Counted from the first letter of the stretch, positions 1 through 9,221 are shown. The stretch is 64,000 bases of DNA from Bacteroidales bacterium (GCA_017651185.1 JAGCDJ010000021.1:62001-126000); one strand, 5' to 3'. Numbers and translations: made by a program. The notes: generated from the letters alone by a model not told the origin.

Positions 1-2
1 AG

Positions 3-104
3 TTTGACAAGGGCGACATAATTCGCCATAAGGTTGTGGGCAGGATTGTGGAGGCCTACGAGCGAAGCGAAAAGGACAATGTTCAGCATGACGGAGATAA
101 GTAG
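3..104 (+). CDS. C-terminal end of an unidentified protein (partial)
   Basis: The frame is open from base 3 to a TAG at 102-104 and gives the last 33 residues of a protein that starts before the window. The tail is basic and acidic (GDIIRHKVVGRIVEAYER, then a charged end). It faintly recalls the end of S24/S26-type peptidases, but this is too short to name. A promoter for the next gene follows after about 70 bases, so this gene probably ends its own transcript here. Confidence 0.4.
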   Translation, partial: FDKGDIIRHKVVGRIVEAYERSEKDNVQHDGDK

Positions 105-150
105 TTTCCATTGCTTGCATAAACTGCCCAGTCGAATAATTTTCCATAAA

Positions 151-184
151 TTTGCATTACTGCAACATATTTTTATTAACTTTG
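151..184 (+). promoter_or_regulatory. Bacteroidota-type promoter of the PorE-like gene
   Basis: TAACTTTG at 177-184 matches the Bacteroidota -7 element TAnnTTTG. TTTG at 151-154 is a possible -33 element with a 22-base spacer, slightly longer than the usual 19-21. The leader before the ATG at 203 would be only about 12 bases. Confidence 0.55.
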
Positions 185-202
185 CTTCTTATTTCGTTTT
201 AA

Positions 203-2221
203 ATGGCGAAACGTTTTGTCATATTGCTGTTAGTTATTGCTGCGGGTGTTTCACGCGGTTTCGCCCAGTTTGATACCGATTTCTGCAACGATATTGATGA
301 TAAGAAACTGATTAAGTCGTTCCAGAAGGGCGTACAGTTGCTTAACGAAGGCAAAATGAATGATGCGGAAATTATTTTTGCCAAGATATTGGATGAGGAA
401 CCTGAATTTACCGAGGCGTGGGTGGCAAGTTCGGAAATAAACTATTCGAAGTACAAGAGCGCAAAGGACCAGAAAAGTCAGAACAATTACTACTCGCGCT
501 ATGTAAAGTGCCTCGAAAGCGTTGCAAAGACTTGTCCGTCGTATCAGAACTACGAGGTGTGCTATACGCTTGGCAAGATTTTTTTCAGTCACGACAAACT
601 GGATGTTGCAAAGAAATACCTGTCGACATATACTGCTAACGCCAAAAAGGGTACAAAATACTACACAGATGCTGAAAGCACAATCCATTACATCGACCAG
701 TACCTTAACCTAATCGAAAATCCTGTGCCGTTTGAACCGGTTGTGGTCGAAGGTGTTTCAAGTGCGTACGACGACTATCTGCCGCTCATTTCGCCCGACG
801 GTTCGCTCGCTTTGTTTACAAAGGCATACATGAAGAAGGAAATACAGTCCATATACGGCGACAAGTACGTCGAGGAGTTTACTGTGTCGAAGGCATCAGA
901 CGACAAGGGTCTCGTATTCTCGCCAGGTGAACCGCTTCCATATCCGTTCAACACAGGTAAGAACCAAGGTGCAGCATCAATATCAATCGACAATAAGACC
1001 TTATTTATAACAATCTGCGAGTTTGTCAGCAGCAATTATGACAACTGCGACATATACATGTCGACTCGCGTTGGCGATGGTTGGTCTGACTTAAAACCAC
1101 TAGGTCCGAATATAAACGGGTTGTATACATGGGAGAGTCAGCCGTCTATTTCTGCTGATGGCAAGACCTTGTACTTTGCGAGCATACGCGAAGGCAACAT
1201 AGGATTCGACCCCGACCGTCCAACATCCGACATCTATTACTCTACAAAGGATGAAAAGGGCAATTGGAGCAAGGCGAAGAACCTTGGGGCAAAGATAAAT
1301 ACGCCCGGAAACGAGAAGTCTCCGTTCATACATTCCGACAGTCAGACATTGTATTTCTCTTCGGACGGGCATCTAGGAATTGGTGGATACGACATTTTCT
1401 TCTCGAAGTTTAGGGATGGCGACTGGACAACTCCTATTAATATAGGTTATCCCATAAACACCAAGAACAACGATTTGGGTTTTGTGGTGAACACGCAGGG
1501 AACAAAGGCATATTTTGCATCAAACAAGTTGAACGGCAAGGGCGGTTGGGACATATATGCCATCGACTTGTACAAGGAGGCGCGTCCCGAGAAGGTTTTC
1601 TTGGTTAAAGGTCAGTTGGTCGACGACAATGGCTATTCTATTGGCGAAGCAAAACTCGAAGTCAAGAACACGCGTACCGATGAAGTGTCAGAGGGAATCG
1701 TAGACTCGGAGACTGGTCATTATGCAGTTGCTGTGACTGCTGTAGACGAAAAGGATGACTTCCTTATGGTTGTTAAGAAAGAAGACTACAGTTTTACGTC
1801 TACGCTGATAGAACCTACCGAGGAAACCTTTGAAAAACCTATTGAGGTTAACTTCGAGGTGAAACCGATAGAGGCGGGAAAGTCGGTGCAGATAAACGAC
1901 ATATACTATGCTACGGCATCTTATGAAATAAATAATAAGAGTTTGGCGGTGCTTGATGAGTTTGCCGAGTTCCTGAAGACTAATCCTACGGTAAAGGTAG
2001 AGATTCGCGGACACACCGACAACATAGGCAGTGCGCAGACCAATATAACCTTGTCGAACCGTCGTGCTCAGGCTGTTTACGACTATCTGCTGACAAAGGG
2101 CGTCTCAAGGTCGAACATCAGTTACAAGGGTTACGGACCAAATATGCCAATTGCCGACAACAGGACCGAGGCAGGCCGTGCAAAGAACCGAAGGACAGAA
2201 TTTTACATCTTGTCGAAATAG
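203..2221 (+). CDS. PorE-like envelope protein (TPR, PD40 propeller, CpD-like, OmpA)
   Basis: The 672-residue protein starts with a signal peptide ending near GFAQ. It continues with TPR-like helices (about 30-165), a PD40/WD40-like propeller with repeated S(P/A)DG...LYF motifs (about 195-460), a carboxypeptidase-regulatory-like beta domain (about 470-555) and a C-terminal OmpA peptidoglycan-binding domain (about 565-672) with GHTDNIG and LSNRRAQAV. This order and length match PorE, the T9SS component thought to anchor the secretion machine to peptidoglycan. PorE of Porphyromonas is a lipoprotein, but no lipobox Cys is seen here, so this may be a paralogue. A T9SS cargo gene lies at 7730-9142. 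The family is clear; the exact PorE role is inferred. Confidence 0.8.
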   Translation: MAKRFVILLLVIAAGVSRGFAQFDTDFCNDIDDKKLIKSFQKGVQLLNEGKMNDAEIIFAKILDEEPEFTEAWVASSEINYSKYKSAKDQKSQNNYYSRYVKCLESVAKTCPSYQNYEVCYTLGKIFFSHDKLDVAKKYLSTYTANAKKGTKYYTDAESTIHYIDQYLNLIENPVPFEPVVVEGVSSAYDDYLPLISPDGSLALFTKAYMKKEIQSIYGDKYVEEFTVSKASDDKGLVFSPGEPLPYPFNTGKNQGAASISIDNKTLFITICEFVSSNYDNCDIYMSTRVGDGWSDLKPLGPNINGLYTWESQPSISADGKTLYFASIREGNIGFDPDRPTSDIYYSTKDEKGNWSKAKNLGAKINTPGNEKSPFIHSDSQTLYFSSDGHLGIGGYDIFFSKFRDGDWTTPINIGYPINTKNNDLGFVVNTQGTKAYFASNKLNGKGGWDIYAIDLYKEARPEKVFLVKGQLVDDNGYSIGEAKLEVKNTRTDEVSEGIVDSETGHYAVAVTAVDEKDDFLMVVKKEDYSFTSTLIEPTEETFEKPIEVNFEVKPIEAGKSVQINDIYYATASYEINNKSLAVLDEFAEFLKTNPTVKVEIRGHTDNIGSAQTNITLSNRRAQAVYDYLLTKGVSRSNISYKGYGPNMPIADNRTEAGRAKNRRTEFYILSK

Positions 2222-2252
2222 GTTGCCCGTGTTCTATTTTTTTGTAGATTTG
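2222..2252 (+). promoter_or_regulatory. Promoter of the hexosaminidase gene
   Basis: GTTG at 2222-2225 and TAGATTTG at 2245-2252 are separated by 19 bases, the usual Bacteroidota spacing. The ATG follows at 2274. The gene is therefore probably transcribed on its own and not with the PorE-like gene. Confidence 0.6.
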
Positions 2253-2273
2253 TACCACTAAATTTTAATTCTT

Positions 2274-4628
2274 ATGAAGTGTAAACTCGTCATTTTGATT
2301 ATAGTGGCATCGATATTTATGTCGTCGTGCGCTAAAAACTACGAACAGAAGTCATATAACGAAGGTGTGAACATTATTCCTGTACCAAAGGAAATGTCGG
2401 TTGACGAAACCAAGCATTTTGTGCTTGACAAGAATACAGTTTTTGTTGTCAATTGTGATTCTGCTCGCAATGTTGCCGAATTTTTTGCAAAAAAGTTGAG
2501 AATTTCGACAGGATACGATTTCAAGGTTGAGGAAAACGGAGAAAAGAATGTCATAGCACTTGAACTTGATGCCAATGCTCCGATTGTACGCGAAGGTTAC
2601 AACCTTTCGGTATGCGAAAATGGCGTGTCTGCAAAGGCATCATCTGCTGCGGGACTTTTCTATGTAATGCAAACCGTGATGCAACTGCTTCCTGCCGAAA
2701 TAGAATCGAATGAAGTTGTGAAGAATATCGAATGGCGTATGCCTTTTGCCAAAATTTCGGATGAACCTCGCTTTGCATATCGCGGTGTGCATCTCGACCC
2801 ATCGAGGCATTTCGTTGATGTTGAGTTTATTAAGAAACAGATAGATGTATGGGCGATGTACAAAATCAACACCATGCATTGGCATCTTACCGATGACCAG
2901 GGCTGGCGAATCGAAATAAAGAAATATCCAGAACTTACCACTGTCGGAGCAAAGCGCATCGAGGGAGAAGGGTACGAATATGGCGGATTCTATACCCAGG
3001 AACAGGCGAAGGAGATTGTTTCCTATGCAGCTGAACGTTTCATAACAGTAATTCCTGAACTTGAGGTGCCAGGACACGAACTTGCAGCAATTTCTGCTTA
3101 TCCGTGGTTGTCGTGCAACAACGACACTGTAACTCCACGCATTGTATGGGGAGTTGAGGATATTGTGATGTGTCCGGGAAAGGAATCGACTTTTGAATTT
3201 CTGCAAGGTGTTATTGATGAATTGGTTGAAATTTTCCCTAGCGAATATTTCCATATCGGTGGTGATGAATGCCCTAAGGTTTTTTGGAAGAAATGTCCTT
3301 TGTGTCAGGCAAGAATAAAGGAGGAACACTTGGATGAAAATCCCGATCATTCGCCCGAGGATTGTTTGCAGAGCTATGTTGTGAAGCGCGTAGAGGCAAT
3401 GCTTGCAAAGCATGGTCGCAAGATTATCGGCTGGGACGAAATACTTGATGGAGAGATAAATCCATCAGCCACAGTAATGTCGTGGCGAGGTGAAGATGGT
3501 GGAATTGCCGCTGCTCAAAAAGGTCATGATGTTATAATGACGCCATACAACGGTGGTATGTACATCGACTACTATCAGGGCGACAGCAAGATTGAACCTG
3601 TTACTATTGGCGGCAGTTCGAAACTCGAAACCACCTACGGTTACAATCCTATTCCCGACACTTTGGCAAAATTGGGGCAGGGCAAGCATGTGCGCGGTGT
3701 GCAGTGCAATCTTTGGGCAGAATACCTATATAATGACACCTTGCGCGAGTACCGCTACTATCCGCGTGCGTTGGCCTTGGCAGAGGTTGCATGGTCGCAA
3801 TTGGAGAAAAAGGACTATGCCGATTTCTGCCGTCGCTTGGACAATGCTTTTGTACGCCTTGACATGCACAACATTACCTATCATATTCCGCTTCCAGAAC
3901 AGCCAAAAGGTTCATGCAATTTCGTAGCATTTGTCGATTCGGCAGTGCTTGAGTTCACAACCTCGCGACCTGTCAAAATGGTTTATTCCATTGATGGTTC
4001 CGACCTTACGCCAAACTCAAAGGAATATACAGAACCTATTGTATTAAAGGAAAATACAATGGTAAAAATTGCCTCTGTGCTACCATCCGGAAAAATGAGC
4101 AAGGTGCGTGAAATTACAGTCGAAAAGCAAGAATATGCCCCATCTATTGAGGTAGCCAATGCAGTAGAGGGTTTGAAGATGCACAATGTTGCAGGAATGT
4201 TCCTTAATGTTGCCGAGTTGGAAAAGGCGACTGGCAAGGCAGAAAGGGATACTGTGATATCCAAACTGGTTGACATTCGCAGTGTGGCAAATTTTGGAGA
4301 ACCGCTCAACGGTTATGATAACTATGCATCAGTCGCAGAAGGATATTTGCGCATCGATGAGGACGGCGTTTACTATTTCTCCACCGACAACGAGGAATTC
4401 TGGATTGATGGACAGAAATTAATCGACAATTCGGGTGAAGTTAAGCGTTTTTCACGCCACGACAAGTCCATTGCCCTTGCAAAAGGTTTGCATCCGATAA
4501 AGATTGTCTATCTGGGACACATCATCGGCGGTTGGCCATCGGTTTGGAACGATGGAAAGGTCGAAATGCGCAAATCTGGTGATGAGAAATTCGCGAAGAT
4601 TGACGGAAGGATATATGTTGTCCGCTAA
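2274..4628 (+). CDS. GH20 beta-N-acetylhexosaminidase, lipoprotein
   Basis: Family 20 glycoside hydrolase that removes terminal GlcNAc or GalNAc from glycans by substrate-assisted catalysis. The N-terminus is a lipoprotein signal with lipobox MSSC, so it should be anchored in a membrane. A GH20b-like domain (about 30-165) precedes the catalytic barrel (about 168-520) with HIGGDE, in which D331 and E332 are the catalytic pair. A chitobiase-type C-terminal domain (about 545-615) and a PA14-like beta domain (about 640-780, with FWIDGQKLIDN) follow. The domain order is common in Bacteroidota enzymes acting on mucin or chitin-like glycans. No SusC/SusD pair is near, so the natural substrate cannot be judged. 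Confidence 0.92.
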   Translation: MKCKLVILIIVASIFMSSCAKNYEQKSYNEGVNIIPVPKEMSVDETKHFVLDKNTVFVVNCDSARNVAEFFAKKLRISTGYDFKVEENGEKNVIALELDANAPIVREGYNLSVCENGVSAKASSAAGLFYVMQTVMQLLPAEIESNEVVKNIEWRMPFAKISDEPRFAYRGVHLDPSRHFVDVEFIKKQIDVWAMYKINTMHWHLTDDQGWRIEIKKYPELTTVGAKRIEGEGYEYGGFYTQEQAKEIVSYAAERFITVIPELEVPGHELAAISAYPWLSCNNDTVTPRIVWGVEDIVMCPGKESTFEFLQGVIDELVEIFPSEYFHIGGDECPKVFWKKCPLCQARIKEEHLDENPDHSPEDCLQSYVVKRVEAMLAKHGRKIIGWDEILDGEINPSATVMSWRGEDGGIAAAQKGHDVIMTPYNGGMYIDYYQGDSKIEPVTIGGSSKLETTYGYNPIPDTLAKLGQGKHVRGVQCNLWAEYLYNDTLREYRYYPRALALAEVAWSQLEKKDYADFCRRLDNAFVRLDMHNITYHIPLPEQPKGSCNFVAFVDSAVLEFTTSRPVKMVYSIDGSDLTPNSKEYTEPIVLKENTMVKIASVLPSGKMSKVREITVEKQEYAPSIEVANAVEGLKMHNVAGMFLNVAELEKATGKAERDTVISKLVDIRSVANFGEPLNGYDNYASVAEGYLRIDEDGVYYFSTDNEEFWIDGQKLIDNSGEVKRFSRHDKSIALAKGLHPIKIVYLGHIIGGWPSVWNDGKVEMRKSGDEKFAKIDGRIYVVR

Positions 4629-4870
4629 ACACCCAACACGTCATTCCACAAAGCTGAACGAACCGACTAAGGAACGTGTCGTGTGAGTTCGCTTGTGCGG
4701 AATCTTCACAAGAAACGTTTTTCAACAGCAGATTACGGACAGCAGTCTTCACAACGCTCCCCGTTCCGTATCGCGTGTTACGACTAGCTTCCGAAATGAC
4801 AACCCACTTTTTTCGCGGTTCGATTGAACGGTTGGCAGAGAGTCCGTTAGACAGGTCTTCTGTGAGTCAT

Positions 4871-6055
4871 TTATACCTTCAATGTCTTTAGGTATTTCTT
4901 TTGTTCATCAGTAATCCTGTAACTTTCGATTGCCTTTTGAATTGACTTGTTGTGCGTCCATTTTTCGAGGCGTTTCTGCTCGATTATTGGCAAGGTGGCA
5001 TCATATTGCTTGGCAAGTGCGGTTGCAATGTACCATGCGACCATCATCTTAACATAATATTCATCGTTGCGGATGCTGGCAACCCAATCAAGGTATTCGG
5101 GACGGAAATCTTCGTCAAGGAAATGTGTCATTAGCATTTCTATTCCAAAGCGAATGGTGTAGGTCTGTTTTGCCTTCATCCACCTGCGGATATCCTTAAT
5201 TAGTCGTTCCCGGTTCTTTGCGAATGGTTTGGGTCTAAGCAGGTCGCAGGTTGCCCAGTTGTCGACGTAGGGCAGGAGACGGTCGATTTCGGCAATGCTA
5301 CGGTCGTAGTCTTTGATTTCGGAAATTATGAAGCCGTGCAGGTTGTTTTCTTCGTAGTACCTATGAGGTATGTTTGTTATGAAGTCGTCTATTTCGGGAT
5401 CTTTTGCAAGTTCCTTTGCAAGTTTCTTTAGTTTAGGTATGCGAATGCCGATTATTCGGTCCATTTCTATCCCTGGCATTAGTTTGGAATGAAATTCGCG
5501 GTAAGCAGTGTCTTGCAGTGCGAAAAGTTTTTCGTTGATCCTTGCGTTAATTGGTTTGTAATTCTTTGAGTAGGCGAAAAGTTCAATCGGCAGATGGCAA
5601 TAGCCGGTTGGGTTTTTGTCCAAGTAGTCCTGATGGTACTCGTCCGCTGGGTAGAAATTTTTCAGCGGTGCGACTTCCACTTGCAAGGGCGCGTTGTATT
5701 TCTTTGCTTCCAATGCCATAACTTCTTGTATGACTGGTAAGTCCGATTTGTCGGTGTAATATATTCCAGTGCGGTAGCGTGTGCCGAAGTCTGCTCCCTG
5801 ACGGTTTAAACTTGTCGGGTCGATGGCTTTGAAATACAGGCGCAGAATTGTACGCAAACCAATTATGTACGATTCGTATTTTATTTCTACTGCTTCGGCA
5901 AATCCAGTGAGGTCGGTGTAAACCTGTTCGTAGGTTGGGTTTTGTGTGTTGCCGTTTGCAAAGCCCACCTGGGTGAATGTAATGCCTTCAATTTGTTTAA
6001 GGTAATGTTCTGCACCCCAGAAGCATCCTGCGGCAAGATATATGCTTTTTTCCAT
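4871..6055 (-). CDS. msrA: MsrA fused to an AlkD-like DNA alkylation repair domain
   Basis: Residues 1 to about 160 form peptide methionine-S-sulfoxide reductase: GCFWG with catalytic Cys11, and the EYHQDYLDKNP segment before the usual MsrA end. After a short linker, residues about 170-394 form a HEAT-like helical domain of the DNA alkylation repair (AlkD-like) family, with RTP-like IRIPKLKKLAKEL, YVDNWATCD and WTHNKSIQKAIESYRITDEQKKYL. MsrA is often fused to MsrB, not to this family. One protein would then join oxidised-protein repair to alkylated-DNA repair. The frame is continuous with no stop at the join. It starts one base after the end of the HAD gene, so the two probably form an operon. 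Confidence 0.88.
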   Translation of the reverse strand: MEKSIYLAAGCFWGAEHYLKQIEGITFTQVGFANGNTQNPTYEQVYTDLTGFAEAVEIKYESYIIGLRTILRLYFKAIDPTSLNRQGADFGTRYRTGIYYTDKSDLPVIQEVMALEAKKYNAPLQVEVAPLKNFYPADEYHQDYLDKNPTGYCHLPIELFAYSKNYKPINARINEKLFALQDTAYREFHSKLMPGIEMDRIIGIRIPKLKKLAKELAKDPEIDDFITNIPHRYYEENNLHGFIISEIKDYDRSIAEIDRLLPYVDNWATCDLLRPKPFAKNRERLIKDIRRWMKAKQTYTIRFGIEMLMTHFLDEDFRPEYLDWVASIRNDEYYVKMMVAWYIATALAKQYDATLPIIEQKRLEKWTHNKSIQKAIESYRITDEQKKYLKTLKV

Positions 6056-6056
6056 G

Positions 6057-6692
6057 TTATTTCGTCTTTAGTGTTCCGTCATTGTTGAATAGGTCGCAGA
6101 TGTCGGTTGGTTTTTGTAACCAGATTGTGTTAAGTCCGACTTCCTTTGCGCCAATGCAGTGCTTTTCGCAGTCATCGATGAAAAGAGTTTCGGAAGCGAT
6201 GAGGTTGTGCTTGTCTAGTATGTGTTGGAAGATTTCTGGACTGGGCTTACGTTCGCCAATCGTGTAGGAGAAGAAAATTTCGTCGAAACCTTGACTGACA
6301 AAGTCGAAACCCGCTTCACTATTTAAATATTGTGTGAAATATTCGGCATTTACTACGTCGCTGTTGCTAAGGACGAATGTGTGGTAGTGTTTGTGGATTT
6401 TTGGGAACAGCAGTTGGTGTTCGCGTTTGAAATCTACAATCAGCGAGTTCCACACGTCGCAAATTTGTTCGTTGGTAATGCGGGTATTTAGGATTTCGCG
6501 GAATTCGTTACAGAACTCGTCGGTTGTTATCTGGTTTGCCTCGAAGCGTTTTGTAAGTGCGAGGTCATATACTTTGCGGTAAGGGTGTTCGCTGGTAATA
6601 CCGAATTCGTGCAACCGTTTGTCGATGAGGTTGACATCGATTGTGATTATTGGTCCGCAGAGGTCGAAAATTATGTTTTTGATGTTGGGCAT
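6057..6692 (-). CDS. HAD-superfamily hydrolase (phosphatase-like)
   Basis: The 211-residue protein has a HAD fold: motif I IIFDLCGPI at the N-terminus, a helical cap, motif II at VLSNSD, motif III Lys in GERKPSPEIF, and motif IV FIDDCEKHCIGAKEVGL. In motif I the second Asp of DxD is replaced by Cys. HAD subgroups with FDLGG also lack this Asp, so loss of activity is not implied. The substrate is unknown. It lies just upstream of msrA-alkD on the same strand, one base apart, so shared transcription and a repair or detoxification role are plausible. Confidence 0.8.
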   Translation of the reverse strand: MPNIKNIIFDLCGPIITIDVNLIDKRLHEFGITSEHPYRKVYDLALTKRFEANQITTDEFCNEFREILNTRITNEQICDVWNSLIVDFKREHQLLFPKIHKHYHTFVLSNSDVVNAEYFTQYLNSEAGFDFVSQGFDEIFFSYTIGERKPSPEIFQHILDKHNLIASETLFIDDCEKHCIGAKEVGLNTIWLQKPTDICDLFNNDGTLKTK

Positions 6693-6796
6693 TGTTGTTT
6701 TGTTTTATAATTAACATTGGGCCGCTACGCGCGAAGCCATCAATGAAATTAAGGACTACAAATTTATACAAATCTTTCAAATACTTTTGTTAGGGT

Positions 6797-6935
6797 TGAA
6801 AAGATTTGAGAGATTTGCCCTATGGGGCACACAAAAAGAAGTCGCTGCGCGAGAAATCTTACAAATTTATACAAATTTTACAAATAAACTTGTCAAATCT
6901 GAAAAGATATGAAGGTTTTCTACCCTTTAGGGCGC
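6797..6935. repeat. Two copies of a short dispersed repeat
   Basis: Two copies (6797-6830 and 6901-6935) of a unit reading roughly TTGAAAAGATTTGAGGGATTT followed by a GCCC...GGGC inverted pair. The first copy is followed by GTCGCTGCGCGAGAAATC. Two more copies lie on the other side of the GxxExxY gene. The area is AT-rich and has no other coding signal. Confidence 0.7.
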
Positions 6936-7361
6936 TCATATTAGTTTAATTTTGTCTATTACACCTGTTTCTTTATGACGATGATACCATTCTGAATACA
7001 ATCCGTCTGGACTAAAATTGATTAACATTCCATACGGCATGTGCGTAAGGTTCATATAATTCCATAGTTGACGGCGATGTGGAGTGTCAATGTGTGAGAT
7101 GGCTTTTAATTCCACAATGATGCTTTCATCTATAACTAAATCCATTCTGTAATTCTGGTCGAGTTGTATATCGTCCCAGTATATGGGTAGGTAAACTTGT
7201 CGTTCCACTTTGTGTCCATCTTTTTCCAGTAAATATCTCAATGCCGCTTCGTAGGCAGATTCCAGCAAACCGTATTTGTACTTGTTGTGAACCTGCATAG
7301 CAATTCCTGTGATTTCATGGAAAAACTCGTACTTTTTATTGTGTTCTTTGATTAAATCCAT
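6936..7361 (-). CDS. GxxExxY family protein (PD-(D/E)XK-like)
   Basis: The 141-residue protein carries the defining motif GLLESAY (residues 31-37) and a core with RMDLVID and then VELKAI, which resembles the D...ExK arrangement of PD-(D/E)XK nucleases. The family is common in Bacteroidota, is often found next to repeats, and has no settled function. The gene stands alone between two pairs of a short palindromic repeat (6797-6935 and 7461-7618). Its stop lies within a few bases of one copy. Confidence 0.85.
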   Translation of the reverse strand: MDLIKEHNKKYEFFHEITGIAMQVHNKYKYGLLESAYEAALRYLLEKDGHKVERQVYLPIYWDDIQLDQNYRMDLVIDESIIVELKAISHIDTPHRRQLWNYMNLTHMPYGMLINFSPDGLYSEWYHRHKETGVIDKIKLI

Positions 7362-7460
7362 TAATTTAATATGTATATATTTGTATATTATGTTGCAAAA
7401 TTAGTGATAATAGCCTGAAATTAAATCCTACAAATCTTTGTTGCTTTTGATTTGTCAAAT

Positions 7461-7618
7461 TTGAAAAAGATTTGTGAAATTTCTGCCCGTAGGGCACTCC
7501 AAATAAAGGAGTCGCATGCGCGAGAAATAATACAAATCGAGAGCGAATCATATAAATATTTGTTGCTTTGATTTGTTTGACTTGAAAAGATTTGAGGGAT
7601 TTCTGCCCTTTAGGGCAC
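7461..7618. repeat. Two more copies of the GxxExxY-flanking repeat
   Basis: Copies at 7461-7497 and 7582-7618 read TTGAAAAGATTTGAGGGATTT, then CTGCCC-TTTA-GGGCAC. The segment GGAGTCGCATGCGCGAG at about 7508 corresponds to GAAGTCGCTGCGCGAG near 6838. Within the 368-base gene-free stretch 7362-7729 I see only these repeats, a GTGACATTCGTGACATTCGTGG element at about 7651 and the terminator at its end. Confidence 0.7.
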
Positions 7619-7675
7619 TAAAAAAGTCTATGAGCTAAGCGAATATTATTTGTGACATTCGTGACATTCGTGGTT

Positions 7676-7707
7676 AAAAAAAAGACCCCGCACGCGGCGA
7701 GGCCTTT
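7676..7707 (-). terminator. Terminator of the T9SS cargo gene
   Basis: On the minus strand an 11-pair stem (AAAGGCCTCGC with GCGGGGTCTTT, two G:U pairs) closes a CGCGT loop and runs into eight or more T. It sits about 25 bases after the stop of the gene at 7730. Confidence 0.8.
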
Positions 7708-7729
7708 AAATTTTATCTTTATTGTAAAA

Positions 7730-9142
7730 TTACTTTACAACATTGATCTTAACAACGCTTTCGTTAACCTTTACGAAGTAGGTTCCGTTTGCGAAGTTGC
7801 TAGCGTCGATAGTCTGGTTAGCTGCTGCATTTTCGATGTTTGCTACAACCTGACCAAGTGAGTTAACAACTACGATAGTAGCACCTTCTGCGTTAGCAAC
7901 GGTGAACATATCGTTTGCTGGGTTAGGATATACAGAAACTTCTTCTGCAAGGTTTTCTTCAACTGAAGTAACTGCCAATGTAACAGGTATGCAGTGGCTG
8001 TTGTTTGTCAAATCAGGATCGTTGCCAGTGTATGAAACAGTCAAGCAAACATCAAATGTGCCAGAAAGACCAGCGTCAATCATTTCCTGAGCAGTCATTG
8101 TGTATGCGTATGGAGAAGGCAATAGGTTGTACCATCCACCTACTGGAATTGTATCATCACCAAGAGTCATAGCAGAACCACCATTCATCAATGATATTCC
8201 GTCAATTGTAAGGTCGAAAGTAACTGTACCTGATACAGCATCGTCATTACCATTGTTAGCGAAGAATGGCAACAAAGACAATTCATCAGTAGCAGAAGTT
8301 AATGTGTAAGAAGCTTGTGCAGCTGTCAACTGATTACCGGAAATACCGCCGAAGAATTTAACTTCAAAGTCTGATGTTGGAACATATTCGCCTGAACCTT
8401 GTACATAAATCTGGAAATATGGCAATACCCAGAAAGCTGCTACATTAGGTTGTGTGGTGTAGAAAAACATATAATATGCATCAATGTCAAGATAAGAATC
8501 GGTATTGTAAATCAAATATTGAGCATCGCTGAAATCAGAAATAGTCATATCGGGATATTCATCATTTTGAAGTTGCGTTGCAGTAACTTCTCCAGAAATT
8601 TGTGCACCCTTATTGCCTACAAGAAGTGATTTTCCGTTGCACTGGAGAACTACCCAGTAATTTGCATTTGTAATAGTGTAAGGTTCATTAAGTTCTACAG
8701 TTTGTTCACCGTATGATGTAGCTGTAAAATCTTGAGTACGAACAAGAGTTCCAAGTACTGTTGCATTGTCATCAGATGATGCAACATAACCGTCATTGAT
8801 CAAATCTTCATTCATAGCTGAACCTTCATATATCTTGATTGTGAAGCTCATGCTTGTGTAAGCAGGATATTCGTCTGCATCTTGATAGTTGTAGAATTTA
8901 ACCTTTGTTACCTGTTCGCCTGCTGTTGTTGCGCCTGCGAATGTTTCGGGACGCATGATAAGGTATTCGCCAGCTTCATAATCAAAATAAGTTGCCGGGG
9001 TTCCATTACCATACCATCCAGTAGCTTTTTCGTTAACGCTATTTCCATTAATCATAGGATTGTTGGAAATAGACATTGTCTTCTGTGCGAAGCACACACT
9101 ACCTATTAATAAGGCAGCTAAAATCATGTAAAATTTCTTCAT
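7730..9142 (-). CDS. T9SS type A sorting domain-containing protein
   Basis: The 470-residue exported protein has a signal peptide ending CFAQ and a C-terminal type A T9SS sorting domain starting at VYPNPANDMF (about residue 398) and ending GTYFVKVNESVVKINVVK. Such domains direct export through the outer membrane and are normally removed on the surface. The middle is a beta-rich, acidic region with no catalytic motif that I recognise; its pattern of short beta-strands and aromatic residues fits immunoglobulin-like domains. Residues 270-385 resemble a CARDB-like module (fluid NNGNDDAVSG and TNNSH spacing). A surface or adhesive role is inferred. The gene has its own promoter and terminator. Confidence 0.85.
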   Translation of the reverse strand: MKKFYMILAALLIGSVCFAQKTMSISNNPMINGNSVNEKATGWYGNGTPATYFDYEAGEYLIMRPETFAGATTAGEQVTKVKFYNYQDADEYPAYTSMSFTIKIYEGSAMNEDLINDGYVASSDDNATVLGTLVRTQDFTATSYGEQTVELNEPYTITNANYWVVLQCNGKSLLVGNKGAQISGEVTATQLQNDEYPDMTISDFSDAQYLIYNTDSYLDIDAYYMFFYTTQPNVAAFWVLPYFQIYVQGSGEYVPTSDFEVKFFGGISGNQLTAAQASYTLTSATDELSLLPFFANNGNDDAVSGTVTFDLTIDGISLMNGGSAMTLGDDTIPVGGWYNLLPSPYAYTMTAQEMIDAGLSGTFDVCLTVSYTGNDPDLTNNSHCIPVTLAVTSVEENLAEEVSVYPNPANDMFTVANAEGATIVVVNSLGQVVANIENAAANQTIDASNFANGTYFVKVNESVVKINVVK

Positions 9143-9190
9143 AACATTAAAATTTAAATTAATAATAAGTTTCTTTTAAAATTTGAACTG

Positions 9191-9221
9191 CAAGTTTAAT
9201 AAAGTTTTCGATACGCGCAAA
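9191..9221 (-). promoter_or_regulatory. Promoter of the T9SS cargo gene
   Basis: On the minus strand, TTTG (plus-strand CAAA at 9218-9221) is followed after 19 bases by TAAACTTG (plus-strand 9191-9198), one mismatch from TAnnTTTG. The leader before the ATG at 9142 is about 40 bases. Confidence 0.6.

Noticed and set aside
4629-4870. Possible small gene or remnant between the hexosaminidase and msrA-alkD genes
   Set aside because: Only a 71-codon frame that runs into the antisense of msrA-alkD. No signal, motif or promoter.
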